Shown here in pieces: positions 8,852-18,900 of a DNA stretch of 64,000 bases (position 1 is its first letter; each line of letters opens with the position of its first letter). A model generated the notes under the pieces. That model did not search any database. It was not told the DNA's origin and saw only the letters and a program-made list of their open reading frames with translations. The stretch is taken from positions 93,488 through 157,487 of the forward strand of contig JAEUUP010000018.1 in NCBI GenBank assembly GCA_016787525.1. The letters are read 5' to 3'. The stretch comes from Saprospiraceae bacterium. Lineage in GTDB: Bacteria; Bacteroidota; Bacteroidia; Chitinophagales; Saprospiraceae. Made by a program: the position numbers and the translations under genes.

Positions 8852-10093
8852 TTAAAACCGCATCGGACTCAACGACTCAATCCTCATACTGAGGGGGGCT
8901 TTTTCAACAATTTCTGATACCAATTTGCCTGTGGCGGGACCCAAACTCAAGCCCATCATGCCATGTCCTGTGGCAATAGTGACATTTTTCAGATGCGAAA
9001 CGCGACCAATATACGGCAAACCATCGGGCGAACAAGGTCGCAAACCACGCCAAACGGTTTCGGGTTGTGGCATTTTGACATAGAGTTCTGGATAAAAACT
9101 GTTCACACCTTGCACAATGCCTTTCACACGATTCATATTGACCGACAAATCAATGCCCGCAATTTCCATCGTACCAGCGCAACGCAAATGGTTGCCCATC
9201 GGTGTCGCCGTCGCACGTGCTTCGAGCATGATGGCGGGAACGTTGACCTTCTCGCCCAGACCTTCAAACATCATACTGTAGCCTTTACCGCCTTGAAGTG
9301 GCAACGACAGACCCAATTTTTCGGTCAAAACGCCTGACCATGCACCAACTGCGACTACAACTTCATCCAATTCGAGTTCGCCACCTTGTATTACAACGCT
9401 CTTAACTCTTTGATTTTCAACTCTAAAATTCAAAACTTCAGTTTTGGATAAAAACTCAACCCCCTCAGTATGCAGGTATTTTTTTAAATTAGCAATCAAT
9501 AAATTCGGATTCAAATGCGCATCACCTGAATACAAAACGCCGCCTAAAACATTCACTTTTGTATTGGGCTCAAGATTTTGCACCTCTTTTTGCGACAAAA
9601 CATGGGCTTCGATGCCTGCTTTATTGGCAATAGCTGCACCTTCTGCTTCTTCATGTGCCATCGCAGGGGTTTGATAGAGCATCAACAGACCGCGCTCATG
9701 CCAACCAAAATCGAAATACTGCTCACGTTGAAAATCTTGATACAGTGTTTTACTCAACAAACTTATATCCCTCAGTATCGGGATAGATTTTTCGACATGG
9801 GCAGCCGTGGCATTTTTGTAAAACAACCAACCCCATTTCAATAGCCGCCCACTCAGTCTTGGACGAATATAAAAAGGACTCGTCGAACTCAACATCCAAC
9901 GCAGCCCTTTGGCTATCATACCAGGCGCAGCCAGCGGGATGATATGACTTGGCACTATCATGCCAGCATTGCCATGTGAGCAACTGTCCGACCCATCACT
10001 TTGGTCAATTACAGTCACTTTATGACCTTGTTTTTGAAGATAATAAGCTGAAAATAAGCCGTTTATGCCACTACCAATTATACTGATTTTCAT
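8852..10093 (-). CDS. FAD-dependent D-amino-acid dehydrogenase-like oxidoreductase (DadA/DAO family)
   Basis: About 413 residues, the family's usual length. The N-terminus has the FAD dinucleotide fold ISIIGSGINGLFSAYYLQ, followed by a charged IDQ after strand two. SHGNAGMIVPSHIIPLAAPG is typical of D-amino-acid dehydrogenase-like enzymes, and GLRPCSPDGLPYIGR plus ATGHGMMGLSLGPATGKLV form the C-terminal flavin-binding part. The enzyme should oxidise an amino or imino acid to the keto acid, passing electrons to the respiratory chain. I place the start at the second Met; the first lies two codons upstream at 10099. The three minus-strand genes here are closely spaced (21 and 12 bp), so they look co-transcribed. 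Two copies of the iterated word lie inside the gene (8886, 9460). Confidence 0.82.
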   Translation of the reverse strand: MKISIIGSGINGLFSAYYLQKQGHKVTVIDQSDGSDSCSHGNAGMIVPSHIIPLAAPGMIAKGLRWMLSSTSPFYIRPRLSGRLLKWGWLFYKNATAAHVEKSIPILRDISLLSKTLYQDFQREQYFDFGWHERGLLMLYQTPAMAHEEAEGAAIANKAGIEAHVLSQKEVQNLEPNTKVNVLGGVLYSGDAHLNPNLLIANLKKYLHTEGVEFLSKTEVLNFRVENQRVKSVVIQGGELELDEVVVAVGAWSGVLTEKLGLSLPLQGGKGYSMMFEGLGEKVNVPAIMLEARATATPMGNHLRCAGTMEIAGIDLSVNMNRVKGIVQGVNSFYPELYVKMPQPETVWRGLRPCSPDGLPYIGRVSHLKNVTIATGHGMMGLSLGPATGKLVSEIVEKAPLSMRIESLSPMRF

Positions 10094-10120
10094 AATCAAG
10101 ATTTAATTATTTGAACAACA

Positions 10121-10615
10121 TTAACTCGCCGCTGCCGCCGCTTGCATCATAAGGTAATACAAAACGCTATAAACAGCTATCAGCACAAGCGTTTCATCAA
10201 TCTGTTCAGTAAAATGTGGATTAACGTCAATTTTGAAATCGTAATGACCTTGTGTCCACTTATAGTCAGGCGTAATGATGAGTAATTCAGTTCCAGTAGG
10301 GTCAACGAGAGCATATTGCGACTTCCAGATATTGTGAGATTTCGTCAAATAGTCAGTTTTTTGCTCTGTTTCGAGCATATCTATCACAATTTGCCCTTTC
10401 CAATTCATTTTGAGTTCGGCAATATCTGAATCGCCTTTGGAGACAACAATAGATGTTCCCCAAAAACCTTTGGGTAAGAAGTCATAAAATTCGCCAAACT
10501 GAGTCGTCATCTGAGCTTTCGACGACGACCATTTTTCAAATTTTAGACTACCCAAAAAAGTGCCTTCCTCTGAGTTGAGAATATATTCTTTTTTAGAAGA
10601 GTATGTAACTTTCAT
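10121..10615 (-). CDS. Hypothetical protein with a C-terminal hydrophobic helix, possibly LURP/Tubby-like fold
   Basis: 164 residues with alternating beta-type stretches, the polar-hydrophobic pattern seen in LURP-one/Tubby C-like proteins (for example SSKKEYILNSEEGTFLGSLKF near the start and FKIDVNPHFTEQIDETLVLIAVYSVLYYLMM near the end). The family call is only a resemblance. The C-terminal stretch from about 143 could be a membrane anchor and ends in an alanine run (QAAAAAS). It lies 12 bp from the epimerase gene upstream and 28 bp from the dehydrogenase gene downstream, so it is likely part of the same transcript. No catalytic motif is visible. Confidence 0.6.
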   Translation of the reverse strand: MKVTYSSKKEYILNSEEGTFLGSLKFEKWSSSKAQMTTQFGEFYDFLPKGFWGTSIVVSKGDSDIAELKMNWKGQIVIDMLETEQKTDYLTKSHNIWKSQYALVDPTGTELLIITPDYKWTQGHYDFKIDVNPHFTEQIDETLVLIAVYSVLYYLMMQAAAAAS

Positions 10616-10627
10616 GTTTTAAATGTT

Positions 10628-11665
10628 TTATTGAAAATTTAAAATACCAAAATCTTGTCCTTGCTTTTTGCTGTCTAAAAATACGTGAGCCGTTTCTTCA
10701 ATGGTTACAGAAATATTGGAATAACTGAAATCTGGAAAAGCCACCAACGATTTTTTATTGTCAAAATAAAAAGTTGTGCCTGAGGTGCGTGCCGTTTCTT
10801 TTGTAATCAATGGACGACGACCTGTAAGGCGACTTTTGATCCACTCGACACGCCAAGCCAATGCCGCCAAAAACGGGGTAACGCGAATCGAAGCAGGGCG
10901 TTTGTTGAAAATAGCAGCGATTTTTTCAAACATGGTTTTATACTTCATATTTTCACCATTGAGTATAAAACGTTGATTATCAATTGGCGACTCCATCAAC
11001 TTAACCATAAAGACGACAACATCGCGCACGTCAACATAACCCGTTGACCCCTCAGTATAAAACCGTAAACCTTCCCAAACTTGCTTAAACAATCGCCCAG
11101 TGCCTTGTTCCCATTGTTGTGCGCCTAACACAACTGTCGGATTCACCATCGCAGCGGTCAGACCTTCCGAAATGCCACGCCAGACCTCTTGCTCGGCTTG
11201 GTATTTAGAAATAGCATAATGCGAATTGAGAGGCGAACGCTGCCATTTGTTCGTTTCGCGCACCCAAGGTTCATGTTCCACACGCCCAATGGCGGCGATA
11301 CTGCTGACATACACCAGTTTTTCGATGCCTACTTCTAAGGCGGCATTGACCACATTTTCAGTGCCAACAACATTGATGCGATACATCTCCTCGCGGTCGC
11401 GTGGGTCGAATGAGACAACAGCCGCACAGTGATAAATCTGCTCGATTTTATGCCCCCTCAGTATATTCTCCAAATAAGGCGCATCCAACACATCACATTC
11501 TTCCCACATCACTTTGTCTTTGACATCAGCGACTAAGTCCCATCGGCTCGTTGGTCGGCGTAAGCAAACGATGTATGAATAGCCATTTTTGACCAGATGA
11601 CGAGCTAAATAAGAGCCAACAAACCCTGTTGCACCTGTTATAAGTATGCGTTTTGATTGATTCAT
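10628..11665 (-). CDS. NAD-dependent epimerase/dehydratase (extended SDR family)
   Basis: 345 residues. ILITGATGFVGSYLARHL at the N-terminus is the GxxGxxG nucleotide site of extended short-chain dehydrogenases; VYVSSIAAIG supplies the catalytic Ser and YAISKYQAE the YxxxK pair. YHCAAVVSFDP is the usual NAD-contacting strand. The closest known classes are dihydroflavonol-4-reductase/3-beta-HSD-like enzymes acting on sugars or sterol-like alcohols; the substrate cannot be inferred. It is the first gene of a three-gene minus-strand cluster and diverges from the TetR/efflux operon. Two iterated-word copies sit in it, giving ILRG and YTEGSTG. Confidence 0.85.
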   Translation of the reverse strand: MNQSKRILITGATGFVGSYLARHLVKNGYSYIVCLRRPTSRWDLVADVKDKVMWEECDVLDAPYLENILRGHKIEQIYHCAAVVSFDPRDREEMYRINVVGTENVVNAALEVGIEKLVYVSSIAAIGRVEHEPWVRETNKWQRSPLNSHYAISKYQAEQEVWRGISEGLTAAMVNPTVVLGAQQWEQGTGRLFKQVWEGLRFYTEGSTGYVDVRDVVVFMVKLMESPIDNQRFILNGENMKYKTMFEKIAAIFNKRPASIRVTPFLAALAWRVEWIKSRLTGRRPLITKETARTSGTTFYFDNKKSLVAFPDFSYSNISVTIEETAHVFLDSKKQGQDFGILNFQ

Positions 11666-11713
11666 TTTACTATTGATAAGAAGTATAGTATAAAGAGATT
11701 TCGCATATTATGA

Positions 11714-11787
11714 AGGTGATAATCTGCGGAATCTTGGTAAAAATAGATAGATTCCGCAAATTATCACGCCTAAAAACTGCGGAATCG
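11714..11787. promoter_or_regulatory. Imperfect inverted repeat with TGCGGAATC half-sites (possible operator)
   Basis: The left arm (11714-11733) and right arm (11750-11771) match over 20 bases with one mismatch and a 2-base bulge; both contain TGCGGAATC or its complement. A third half-site, CTGCGGAATC, follows at 11778. The element lies in the 401-bp region between the divergent epimerase and TetR genes, so it may be an operator for the TetR protein or a hairpin in one leader. The rest of 11666-12096 holds one iterated-word copy (11921) and A+T-rich sequence with no gene. Confidence 0.5.
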
Positions 11788-12096
11788 TGAGGAATACATT
11801 CATTTTTATCAGACAAAAAAATAAAGTTTGCTAAAATATGTTTTTGTGAGAATCGTCATTCAGAATAAAATTTCGTCACTTCATCCCTTGTTTTTGACAA
11901 TTCATCGAATAAAATACTAACCCCTCAGTATAAGTTCGTTTTTTTGTAAAACTAATTCAATTTATTGATTATCAACAAATTGAATTGGTTTTTGTTTCTG
12001 ATATTGGTTTTTTTTTGCAAAAAATGTAAAAAACTTTGGAAACTTTTGAACTAAAAATCGTTTCCTATGTTTTTCCGTCATACTTTTGCCACCAAT

Positions 12097-12735
12097 ATGA
12101 CAGCAGAGATAAAAAATAATATTTTGCAGAAAGTCGCCGCTTTATTTTTCCGCTACGGCATAAAAAGCGTGACAATGGATGACATCGCTCGCGAGCTGGG
12201 CATGTCTAAAAAAACACTGTATCAGTTTTTTGAAAATAAGAATGATATGCTCACGCAAATCTTTCAAATGGAAGAAATGCGTGATATTGAAATGACAAAA
12301 TGTATCATTGCAGAAGCTGAAAACGCAGTTGATGAGTTGTTGGGTTTTGCCAAACATGGTGTCGAAGAGTTTGCCAAAATTATGTCCTCGTCAACGATTG
12401 TTTATGATTTGCATAAATATTATCGTGACTTATGGAGTAGTTTTGAAGCAAACATGAACAGACGAATTTATGACGGAACTAAAGCCAATCTTGAAAGAGG
12501 CAAACGCGAAGGCTTGTATCGCCCCGACCTCGATGCGGATATGCTTGCCAAACTTTATGTACGTCAATTGATGTCTTTTATTGACGAAGAAACCTTTCCG
12601 ACCAAGCAGTATAACAAAGTGCAATTGTTTAAGCAATACTTGGTATATCATGTTCATGGCATTGCGACACAGAAAGGTATCACCCTTTTTAATGATAAAA
12701 TGAAAGCTTTGTTCGGTAGCGAGCCGAGACTTTAA
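12097..12735 (+). CDS. TetR/AcrR-family transcriptional regulator
   Basis: 212 residues from the ATG at 12097; an upstream in-frame ATG at 12067 would add ten residues outside the family's N-terminus. The DNA-binding domain is clear: FFRYGIKSVTMDDIARELGMSKKTLYQFFENKNDML is the TetR helix-turn-helix, followed by an all-helical ligand domain. It heads a plus-strand operon with TolC, membrane-fusion protein and RND pump, so it very likely controls this efflux system and responds to a pump substrate. The gap to the tolC-like gene is 21 bp. The dyad at 11714-11787 is the best candidate binding site. Confidence 0.88.
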   Translation: MTAEIKNNILQKVAALFFRYGIKSVTMDDIARELGMSKKTLYQFFENKNDMLTQIFQMEEMRDIEMTKCIIAEAENAVDELLGFAKHGVEEFAKIMSSSTIVYDLHKYYRDLWSSFEANMNRRIYDGTKANLERGKREGLYRPDLDADMLAKLYVRQLMSFIDEETFPTKQYNKVQLFKQYLVYHVHGIATQKGITLFNDKMKALFGSEPRL

Positions 12736-12756
12736 AACATTCTAAACCATACTGTT

Positions 12757-14205
12757 ATGTTTCTTTTCCATAAAAAAATCGTCCTTTTCGTCGTGTTTTC
12801 TGCTGCGATACTGAGGGGGTATGCACAGGACATTGTGCGTATGTCACTCGATGAAGCTGTTACTTATGCGATGAAAAATAACAACGGTATCAAAAATATC
12901 CAGATGGGTGTGAGAGATGCCGAAGAACTCATCCAAGCCACTAAAGCAACTGGCTTGCCGCAAGTGAATGCGGAATTGGGTTATAATTTTTTCTATCAAA
13001 AGCCAAAGGTTGTTTTCCCTGCAAGTTTTGGTGAAGCACAGGTCATCCCTTACACCAATTTCGGCTTGATTCAACAGGCTTGGGCAACAGCTGGCTTGAA
13101 AGATGGCTCTGGAAATTTGATTGCGCTACCCTTGAAGTATCCACAACCGAGTGGCGATGGTGGTGATATATCTTTCGTTCAGCGGAATGGTATTACGGGT
13201 ACATTGAGTGCCTCGCAACTCATTTTCAGTGGTAGCTACACTGTGGCTTTGAAAGCTGCGAACTTTGCACGCGAATTAGCAGCTGTACAAGTAACTTCTA
13301 AAGAACAGGAAGTGCGTTATCAAGTAGCAGATGCTTATTTGCCGAGTTTGTTGATTACAGAAAGTGTAAAAACTTTGGATAAAAACATTGCGAACCTCGA
13401 AAAACTGCTTAAAGAGGTATCTGCGACCTACAAGGCGGGATTTGTTGAGCAATTGGATGTGGATAGATTGACGCTTTCGTTGGCAAATTTGAAATCGGAA
13501 CGTGATAATCTCGACCGTCAGAAAGGATTGGTTATCAATGCATTGAAGATGGTGATTGGTTATCCGATGGATAAAGACATCGAGCCTACCGATGATATCA
13601 ACAGCCTTTTGCAACCTGCGGCACAAGAAGATTTGATGGGGGCGATTGACTATAATAATCGCAAAGAGTATCAAGTGATTTTGACTGGTGAGAAGTTGCA
13701 AAAACTCAATATTGACCTCAACAAGGCGGGTTATTTGCCAACAGTTGTAGGCTTTGCAAATTGGACGGCTAACTTGAATAGCGATAATTATTTTTCAAAA
13801 GATAAAGATACTTATTGGTTGCCACAAGGTTTAGTGGGCTTCAAAGCCTCGATGAGTCTGTGGGATAATAATGAAAAAAAGCATAAAATCGAACGTGCAA
13901 AGATTGCTTTGGCACAAATTCAAAACCAAAAATCGGATTTTGAACGCGCTGTGACTTTGCAAGTGATGAATGCGCGTATCGCTTATTTCAATGCCCAACG
14001 CCGTGTCGAATCGCAACAGAAAAACCTGGCTTTAGCTGAGCGCATTCATAAGACGACAGAAACGAAGTTTAAAAACGGCATCGGTTCGAGTCTCGAAATC
14101 ACGACAGCCGAGCAGCAACTCTATCAAGCACAACAAAACGTGCGTCAAGCTCAGTTCGACCTTTTGACAGCACAAAAAGCGTTGCAAAAGGCATTGGGTA
14201 AATAG
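12757..14205 (+). CDS. TolC-family outer-membrane efflux protein
   Basis: 482 residues with a signal peptide ending GYAQ and two long coiled-coil/OEP repeats, starting with MSLDEAVTYAMKNN and ending with NVRQAQFDLLTAQKALQKALGK. This is the usual layout of TolC/OprM-like proteins, which form a trimeric outer-membrane channel with a periplasmic helical barrel. A copy of the iterated word falls within the signal peptide and encodes the ILRGY just before the cleavage site. It works with the membrane-fusion protein and RND pump encoded downstream. Confidence 0.9.
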   Translation: MFLFHKKIVLFVVFSAAILRGYAQDIVRMSLDEAVTYAMKNNNGIKNIQMGVRDAEELIQATKATGLPQVNAELGYNFFYQKPKVVFPASFGEAQVIPYTNFGLIQQAWATAGLKDGSGNLIALPLKYPQPSGDGGDISFVQRNGITGTLSASQLIFSGSYTVALKAANFARELAAVQVTSKEQEVRYQVADAYLPSLLITESVKTLDKNIANLEKLLKEVSATYKAGFVEQLDVDRLTLSLANLKSERDNLDRQKGLVINALKMVIGYPMDKDIEPTDDINSLLQPAAQEDLMGAIDYNNRKEYQVILTGEKLQKLNIDLNKAGYLPTVVGFANWTANLNSDNYFSKDKDTYWLPQGLVGFKASMSLWDNNEKKHKIERAKIALAQIQNQKSDFERAVTLQVMNARIAYFNAQRRVESQQKNLALAERIHKTTETKFKNGIGSSLEITTAEQQLYQAQQNVRQAQFDLLTAQKALQKALGK

Positions 14206-14355
14206 TTCGATTTGGAATTTTGGATTTACGATTTTGGATTTACGATTTTTTACAATCCAAAATTCCCCCCCCTCAGTATTTTTAGCTTTCATAAGACATC
14301 ACCTATAATAAAAATTAAAACGTTAATTTTCAGCGATTTATAAAAATAATACTTT

Positions 14356-15465
14356 ATGAAAAAGATATTTTCTCTCCTTTTAATAACAGCTGTTTTTGCT
14401 GCTTGTGGCGGAAAAAGTGGCGATAAAAAAGAGCAACTGGCTAAACTGAAACAACAACAAGCGGATTTAGCAGGACAAATTGCGACACTTGAAAAAGAAT
14501 TGGGTGCGTCGGATACGACAAAACGCGAAAAAATCAAGTACATCACGACCTCGATTTTGAGTCCAACAGTGTTCAACAGTTTCATTGAGTTGCAAGGTGC
14601 TGTGGTGGCAGATGATGAAGTTTTTGTAAATGCCAAAGTGCCGGGTTCGATTACAAAAGTGTATATCAAAATCGGTGATAGAGTGTCAGCGGGTCAAGTT
14701 GTAGCAGAAATTGACAACGATATGTTGTTTTCTCAGATGGAAGAATTGAAAAAACGTTGGGAGTTGGCAAATGAAGTTTTCCAAAAACAAGAATCTCTTT
14801 GGAAGCAAAACATCGGCTCAGAAGTACAGTATTTGAGCGCGAAAAACAACAAAGAAGCTTTGGAAAAAACAATGGCAACTTTGCAAAAAAGCAGCGAAAT
14901 GTACCAAGTCAAAGCACCAATTTCGGGCGTTGTGGACGATGTACAAATGAAAATGGGTTCAGGTGCTGCGCCTGGTATGCCACTGGCAAAAATCGTCAAT
15001 TTCTCAAAACTCAAAGTACGTGTAGATGCGCCTGAGACTTATGCAGGTAAGTTACGTATTGGCAATAGTGTTCAAGTACAATTTCCTGATATTCAAAAAG
15101 AAGTATCATCAAAGGTCAGCTATATTGGTGCAGGCGTAAACCCTGCAAACCGTACTGTGAAAGTCGAAATTCCGATGCGTTCCAACGAACCGGGCGTTTT
15201 GCCAAATATGGCAACAGTAGTGAAAGTTGTGAACTATGCTAAAGCCAATGCCATTGTAATCCCGATTAATATGGTGCAAAAAGATTTAGCGAATCAAGAT
15301 TTTGTGATGATAGAAGAAAGCGGTCGCGCAAAGCGTGTCAATGTAAAAGTAGGACAACAATATGGTGAAAATTGCGAAGTCTTATCAGGTTTGAAAGCAG
15401 GAGATAAATTGGTTGTTGTTGGTTATCAGGACTTAAACGATGGCGATAAAGTAACAGTTAATTAG
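14356..15465 (+). CDS. RND efflux periplasmic adaptor (membrane-fusion lipoprotein)
   Basis: 369 residues. The signal peptide ends AVFAACGGK, a lipobox with a lipidated Cys, so the protein is probably inner-membrane anchored in the periplasm. A short coiled coil (residues 24-50) is followed by a biotinyl-lipoyl-like domain (VNAKVPGSITKVYIKIGDRVSAGQVVAEID), a helical hairpin, the second lipoyl half (YQVKAPISGVVDDVQMKMG), a beta-barrel and a membrane-proximal domain ending GLKAGDKLVVVGYQDLNDGDKV. This is the HlyD/AcrA order. It bridges the TolC channel and the RND pump of the same operon. The 150-bp gap before it contains an iterated-word copy with eight C residues (14265-14272). Confidence 0.9.
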   Translation: MKKIFSLLLITAVFAACGGKSGDKKEQLAKLKQQQADLAGQIATLEKELGASDTTKREKIKYITTSILSPTVFNSFIELQGAVVADDEVFVNAKVPGSITKVYIKIGDRVSAGQVVAEIDNDMLFSQMEELKKRWELANEVFQKQESLWKQNIGSEVQYLSAKNNKEALEKTMATLQKSSEMYQVKAPISGVVDDVQMKMGSGAAPGMPLAKIVNFSKLKVRVDAPETYAGKLRIGNSVQVQFPDIQKEVSSKVSYIGAGVNPANRTVKVEIPMRSNEPGVLPNMATVVKVVNYAKANAIVIPINMVQKDLANQDFVMIEESGRAKRVNVKVGQQYGENCEVLSGLKAGDKLVVVGYQDLNDGDKVTVN

Positions 15466-15474
15466 TTATTAGTA

Positions 15475-15516
15475 GGTTAGTTATTAGCGGTTTGAGTCAT
15501 TAATCAATAACTAACC
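15475..15516 (+). other. Hairpin between operon genes
   Basis: GGTTAGTTATT (15475-15485) and its perfect complement AATAACTAACC (15506-15516) form an 11-bp stem with a 20-base loop, without a U tract. It may modulate the mRNA between the adaptor and pump genes. Confidence 0.4.
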
Positions 15517-15537
15517 AACCAATCAACCAATAACAAT

Positions 15538-15792
15538 ATGAAAAAATCACTCCTAACTGTTCTCATTGCCAATACAGTCATGGCTTTTACGGCTACTGCA
15601 CCTGTTTATTCACTTTCAGTTGGTGGCATCAATCACTGGGGTTTGGGAGTCATTTTTGGCTCTTTAGCAGCTATGAATTTGCTTGCAGGTGGCGGCTTGT
15701 CGCTGTTTAGTGTGCCAGAGGGCAAGTATTTTAAGCGTTTAGGTTTAGGCTTTTTTGTACTGAGTATCGTTGTCTTTTTACTACCTATTTAG
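15538..15792 (+). CDS. Small membrane protein of the efflux operon
   Basis: 84 residues with three hydrophobic stretches (about 5-25, 33-55 and 65-84) and short polar turns (VPEGKYFKRLG). No family recognised. It lies between the adaptor and RND genes in the same orientation, so it may be an accessory subunit of the pump, but nothing in its sequence proves it. The 129-bp gap that follows holds an iterated-word copy at 15855. Confidence 0.6.
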   Translation: MKKSLLTVLIANTVMAFTATAPVYSLSVGGINHWGLGVIFGSLAAMNLLAGGGLSLFSVPEGKYFKRLGLGFFVLSIVVFLLPI

Positions 15793-15921
15793 CTACCTAT
15801 TTAGATGGTGGGTCGCGACAAGCTACAAAATCAAATACAACAATGCTTGTACTACCCCTCAGTATAGTTCGATTAAGTTATTGAAAAACAAGGCGTTAGG
15901 TCGCTTTAAAATATAAAAGTC

Positions 15922-18900
15922 ATGTTGGACAAAATAAAAGAGTTCAAACCTTCGAGCTGGTCAATAGATAATAAAACATTTATTTACTTGCTGACGCTTT
16001 TCCTGATGTTCGCAGGAACGATGGCGTATATCAACATTCCGAAGGAGCAATTTCCAGAGGTTGTATTCCCTCAAATCATGGTGAACACAATCTATCCTGG
16101 TACATCGCCTGAAAACATGGAATCTTTGATTTCAAAAGAAATTGAGAAACAGGTCAAAGCAATTCCAGGGTTGAAAAAAGTGACTTCCAACTCAGTTGAA
16201 AATTTCTCATCTGTGATGTGTGAGTTTAACACAACAGAAGACGTGCAACTTGCCAAACAACGGGTGAAAGATGCGGTGGATAAGGCAAAACTACCGACTG
16301 ACTTAAAAGATAAGCCTTCGGTGATTGATATTGACATTTCGCAAGTGCCGATTATGAACGTTCATATCTCAGGTGATATGAGTTTGGATAGGCTAAAATA
16401 TTATGCAGATGTGGTGAAAGATCGCATCGAAGCTATGAAAGAAATCAGTCGGGTGGACATTGTGGGCGCATTGGATAGAGAAATCCAAATCAATGTGGAC
16501 ATGTACAAAATGTCTGCTAATATGTTGACCTTCAGTGACATAGAAGGTGCAGTGGCTCGTGAGAACTTGACAATTTCGGGTGGTAACGTGGACATGGACA
16601 ATGTGAAACGCAATATGTCGGTATCGGGTCAATTCAAAACGCCACGTCAAATCCAAGAGATAATACTGAGGGGTGGGAGTGGCGCGATTGTGCGTTTGAA
16701 AGACATTGCTGATGTGCGCGACACCTATGAAGAGCCAAAGAGTTATGCGCGTTTCAATGGTAAAAACGTGATTTCATTGAATGTTATCAAACGAGGTGGT
16801 CAAAACCTCATCATTGCAAGTGACGAAATCAAACGCATTTGTGACGAATTGCAGCAAACATCTTTTCCAAAAGAGTTGAAAATTGGTATCACAGGTGACC
16901 AATCTATCCGTACTCGTGTGACTTTGGACGACTTAATTAATACCATCATTATTGGTTTTGTCCTTGTAACGATTATTTTATTATTTTTTATGGGTACAGT
17001 TAATGCCTTATTTGTGGCTTTATCTGTGCCTTTATCAATGGCAGTAGCATTTTTGTTTGAGCCATCTTTGTTCACAGGTTTTTTAGGTTACAAAACATTT
17101 TCATTGAATATGATTGTTTTGTTCTCTTTCCTATTGGCTCTCGGTATTGTAGTGGATGATGCGATTGTGGTGATTGAAAATACGCACCGTATTTTTGCCA
17201 ATGGTAAAGTGCCAATTAAAAAAGCCGCGAAATTGGCAGCAGGCGAGGTCTTTTTGCCCGTTTTGTCGGGTACTTTGACCACACTTGCACCATTTTTCCC
17301 ATTAGCATTCTGGCAAGGTGTGATTGGGCGTTTCATGTTCTATCTGCCTGTGACGATGATTGTGACACTTTTTGCGTCTCTCGTGGTTGCTTATATTATC
17401 AATCCAGTGTTCGCGGTGGATTTTATGAAGCCACATCCAGAGGTGAAACAGAAGAAAGTGACTCAAAGTTTTATCACTACCTGCGTTGTGTTTGTAGTGA
17501 TGGTTGCCGTAGGCTATATGTTTAATTTCGGTATGGGGAATTTTACTTTGACCTTGTTTTTCCTCTATTTGTTGAACAAATTTGTGTTGAATGATGCGGC
17601 TGAGGCGTTCCAAAAGAAAGTGTGGCCGCGTGTTCAAAATGCTTATGCTCGTGTATTGATTTCAGCTATTAAGACTAAATGGCGCGCTTTAGGTTTGTTG
17701 ATTGGTACGGTTGCCTTATTATTTGTAAGTTTCATTTTAGTAGGTATTGCTAAACCAGATGTTGTATTTTTCCCTGAATCTGACCCGAATTTTGCTTATA
17801 CATATATCAAATTGCCTGTCGGAACAGATACGAAATTCACTGATCAGGTGACCAAAGAAGTTGAGACCCGTATTATGAAATTGTTGGGTGAAAACAATCC
17901 ACTCGTATCATCGGTGATTTCGAATGTAGCAGTAGGTGCAGGCGACCCGCAAAGTTTCGACCTTTCGACCAATTCTAATTTGGGTAAAGTAACAGTGGCT
18001 TTCGTGCCTTTCGCTGAGCGTCATGGCAAATCAACAAGTACTGTTCTGAAACAAATTCGCGAAGCTGTGAAAGGCGTTCCAGGTGCTGAAATCGTTGTTG
18101 AAAAAGAATCGAGCGGACCTCCAACAGCTAAGCCAATTTCGATTGAGATTACAGGTGAAGACTACCGCGCCTTGGCGCAAGCGTCACAGGGCTTAAAACG
18201 TTATCTCGATTCGTTGCAAATAGATGGTGTTGAAGAGTTAAAATCTGATCTAAACATCACAAAACCAGAAGTAACAGTCAATATTGACCGCGAAACAGCC
18301 ATGCGCAATGGTTTGTCAACTGCTCAAATTGGTATGGATGTACGTACTTCGTTGTTCGGTAAAGAAATCACTAAATTCAAAACTACTGAAGAGGACTATC
18401 CAGTTAATTTGCGCTTGAAAGATGAACAACGCGGGAATGTCAATACACTTTTGGGTCAAAAAATGATTTATCGCGATATGGTAATGATGGGTCAATTGCG
18501 CTCAATTCCACTCAATTCATTGGCGACAGTTTCGTATGGCAATACTTTGGGTGGTATCAAACGTAAGAACCAAAAACGAATCGTGACATTGTCGTCAAAT
18601 GTATTAACGGGCTTTAATCCGAATCAAGTAGTCGCACAAGTAGAAGCTGCAACATCTAATTTTAAAACACCACCAGATGTGGATATCAAATTCGGTGGTG
18701 AAAAAGAAGAACAAGCAGAAACAATTGCCTTTTTTCAATGGGCGATGATGGCAAGTATAGGTTTGATTGTCTTGATTTTGGTAATTCAATTCAATTCAAT
18801 TTCCAAAATGGTTATCATTTTGTCCGAAATCATTTTCTCAATCATTGGTGTTTTGCTAGGTTTTGTATTCACCGGAATGGACATTGCGATTGTGATGACA

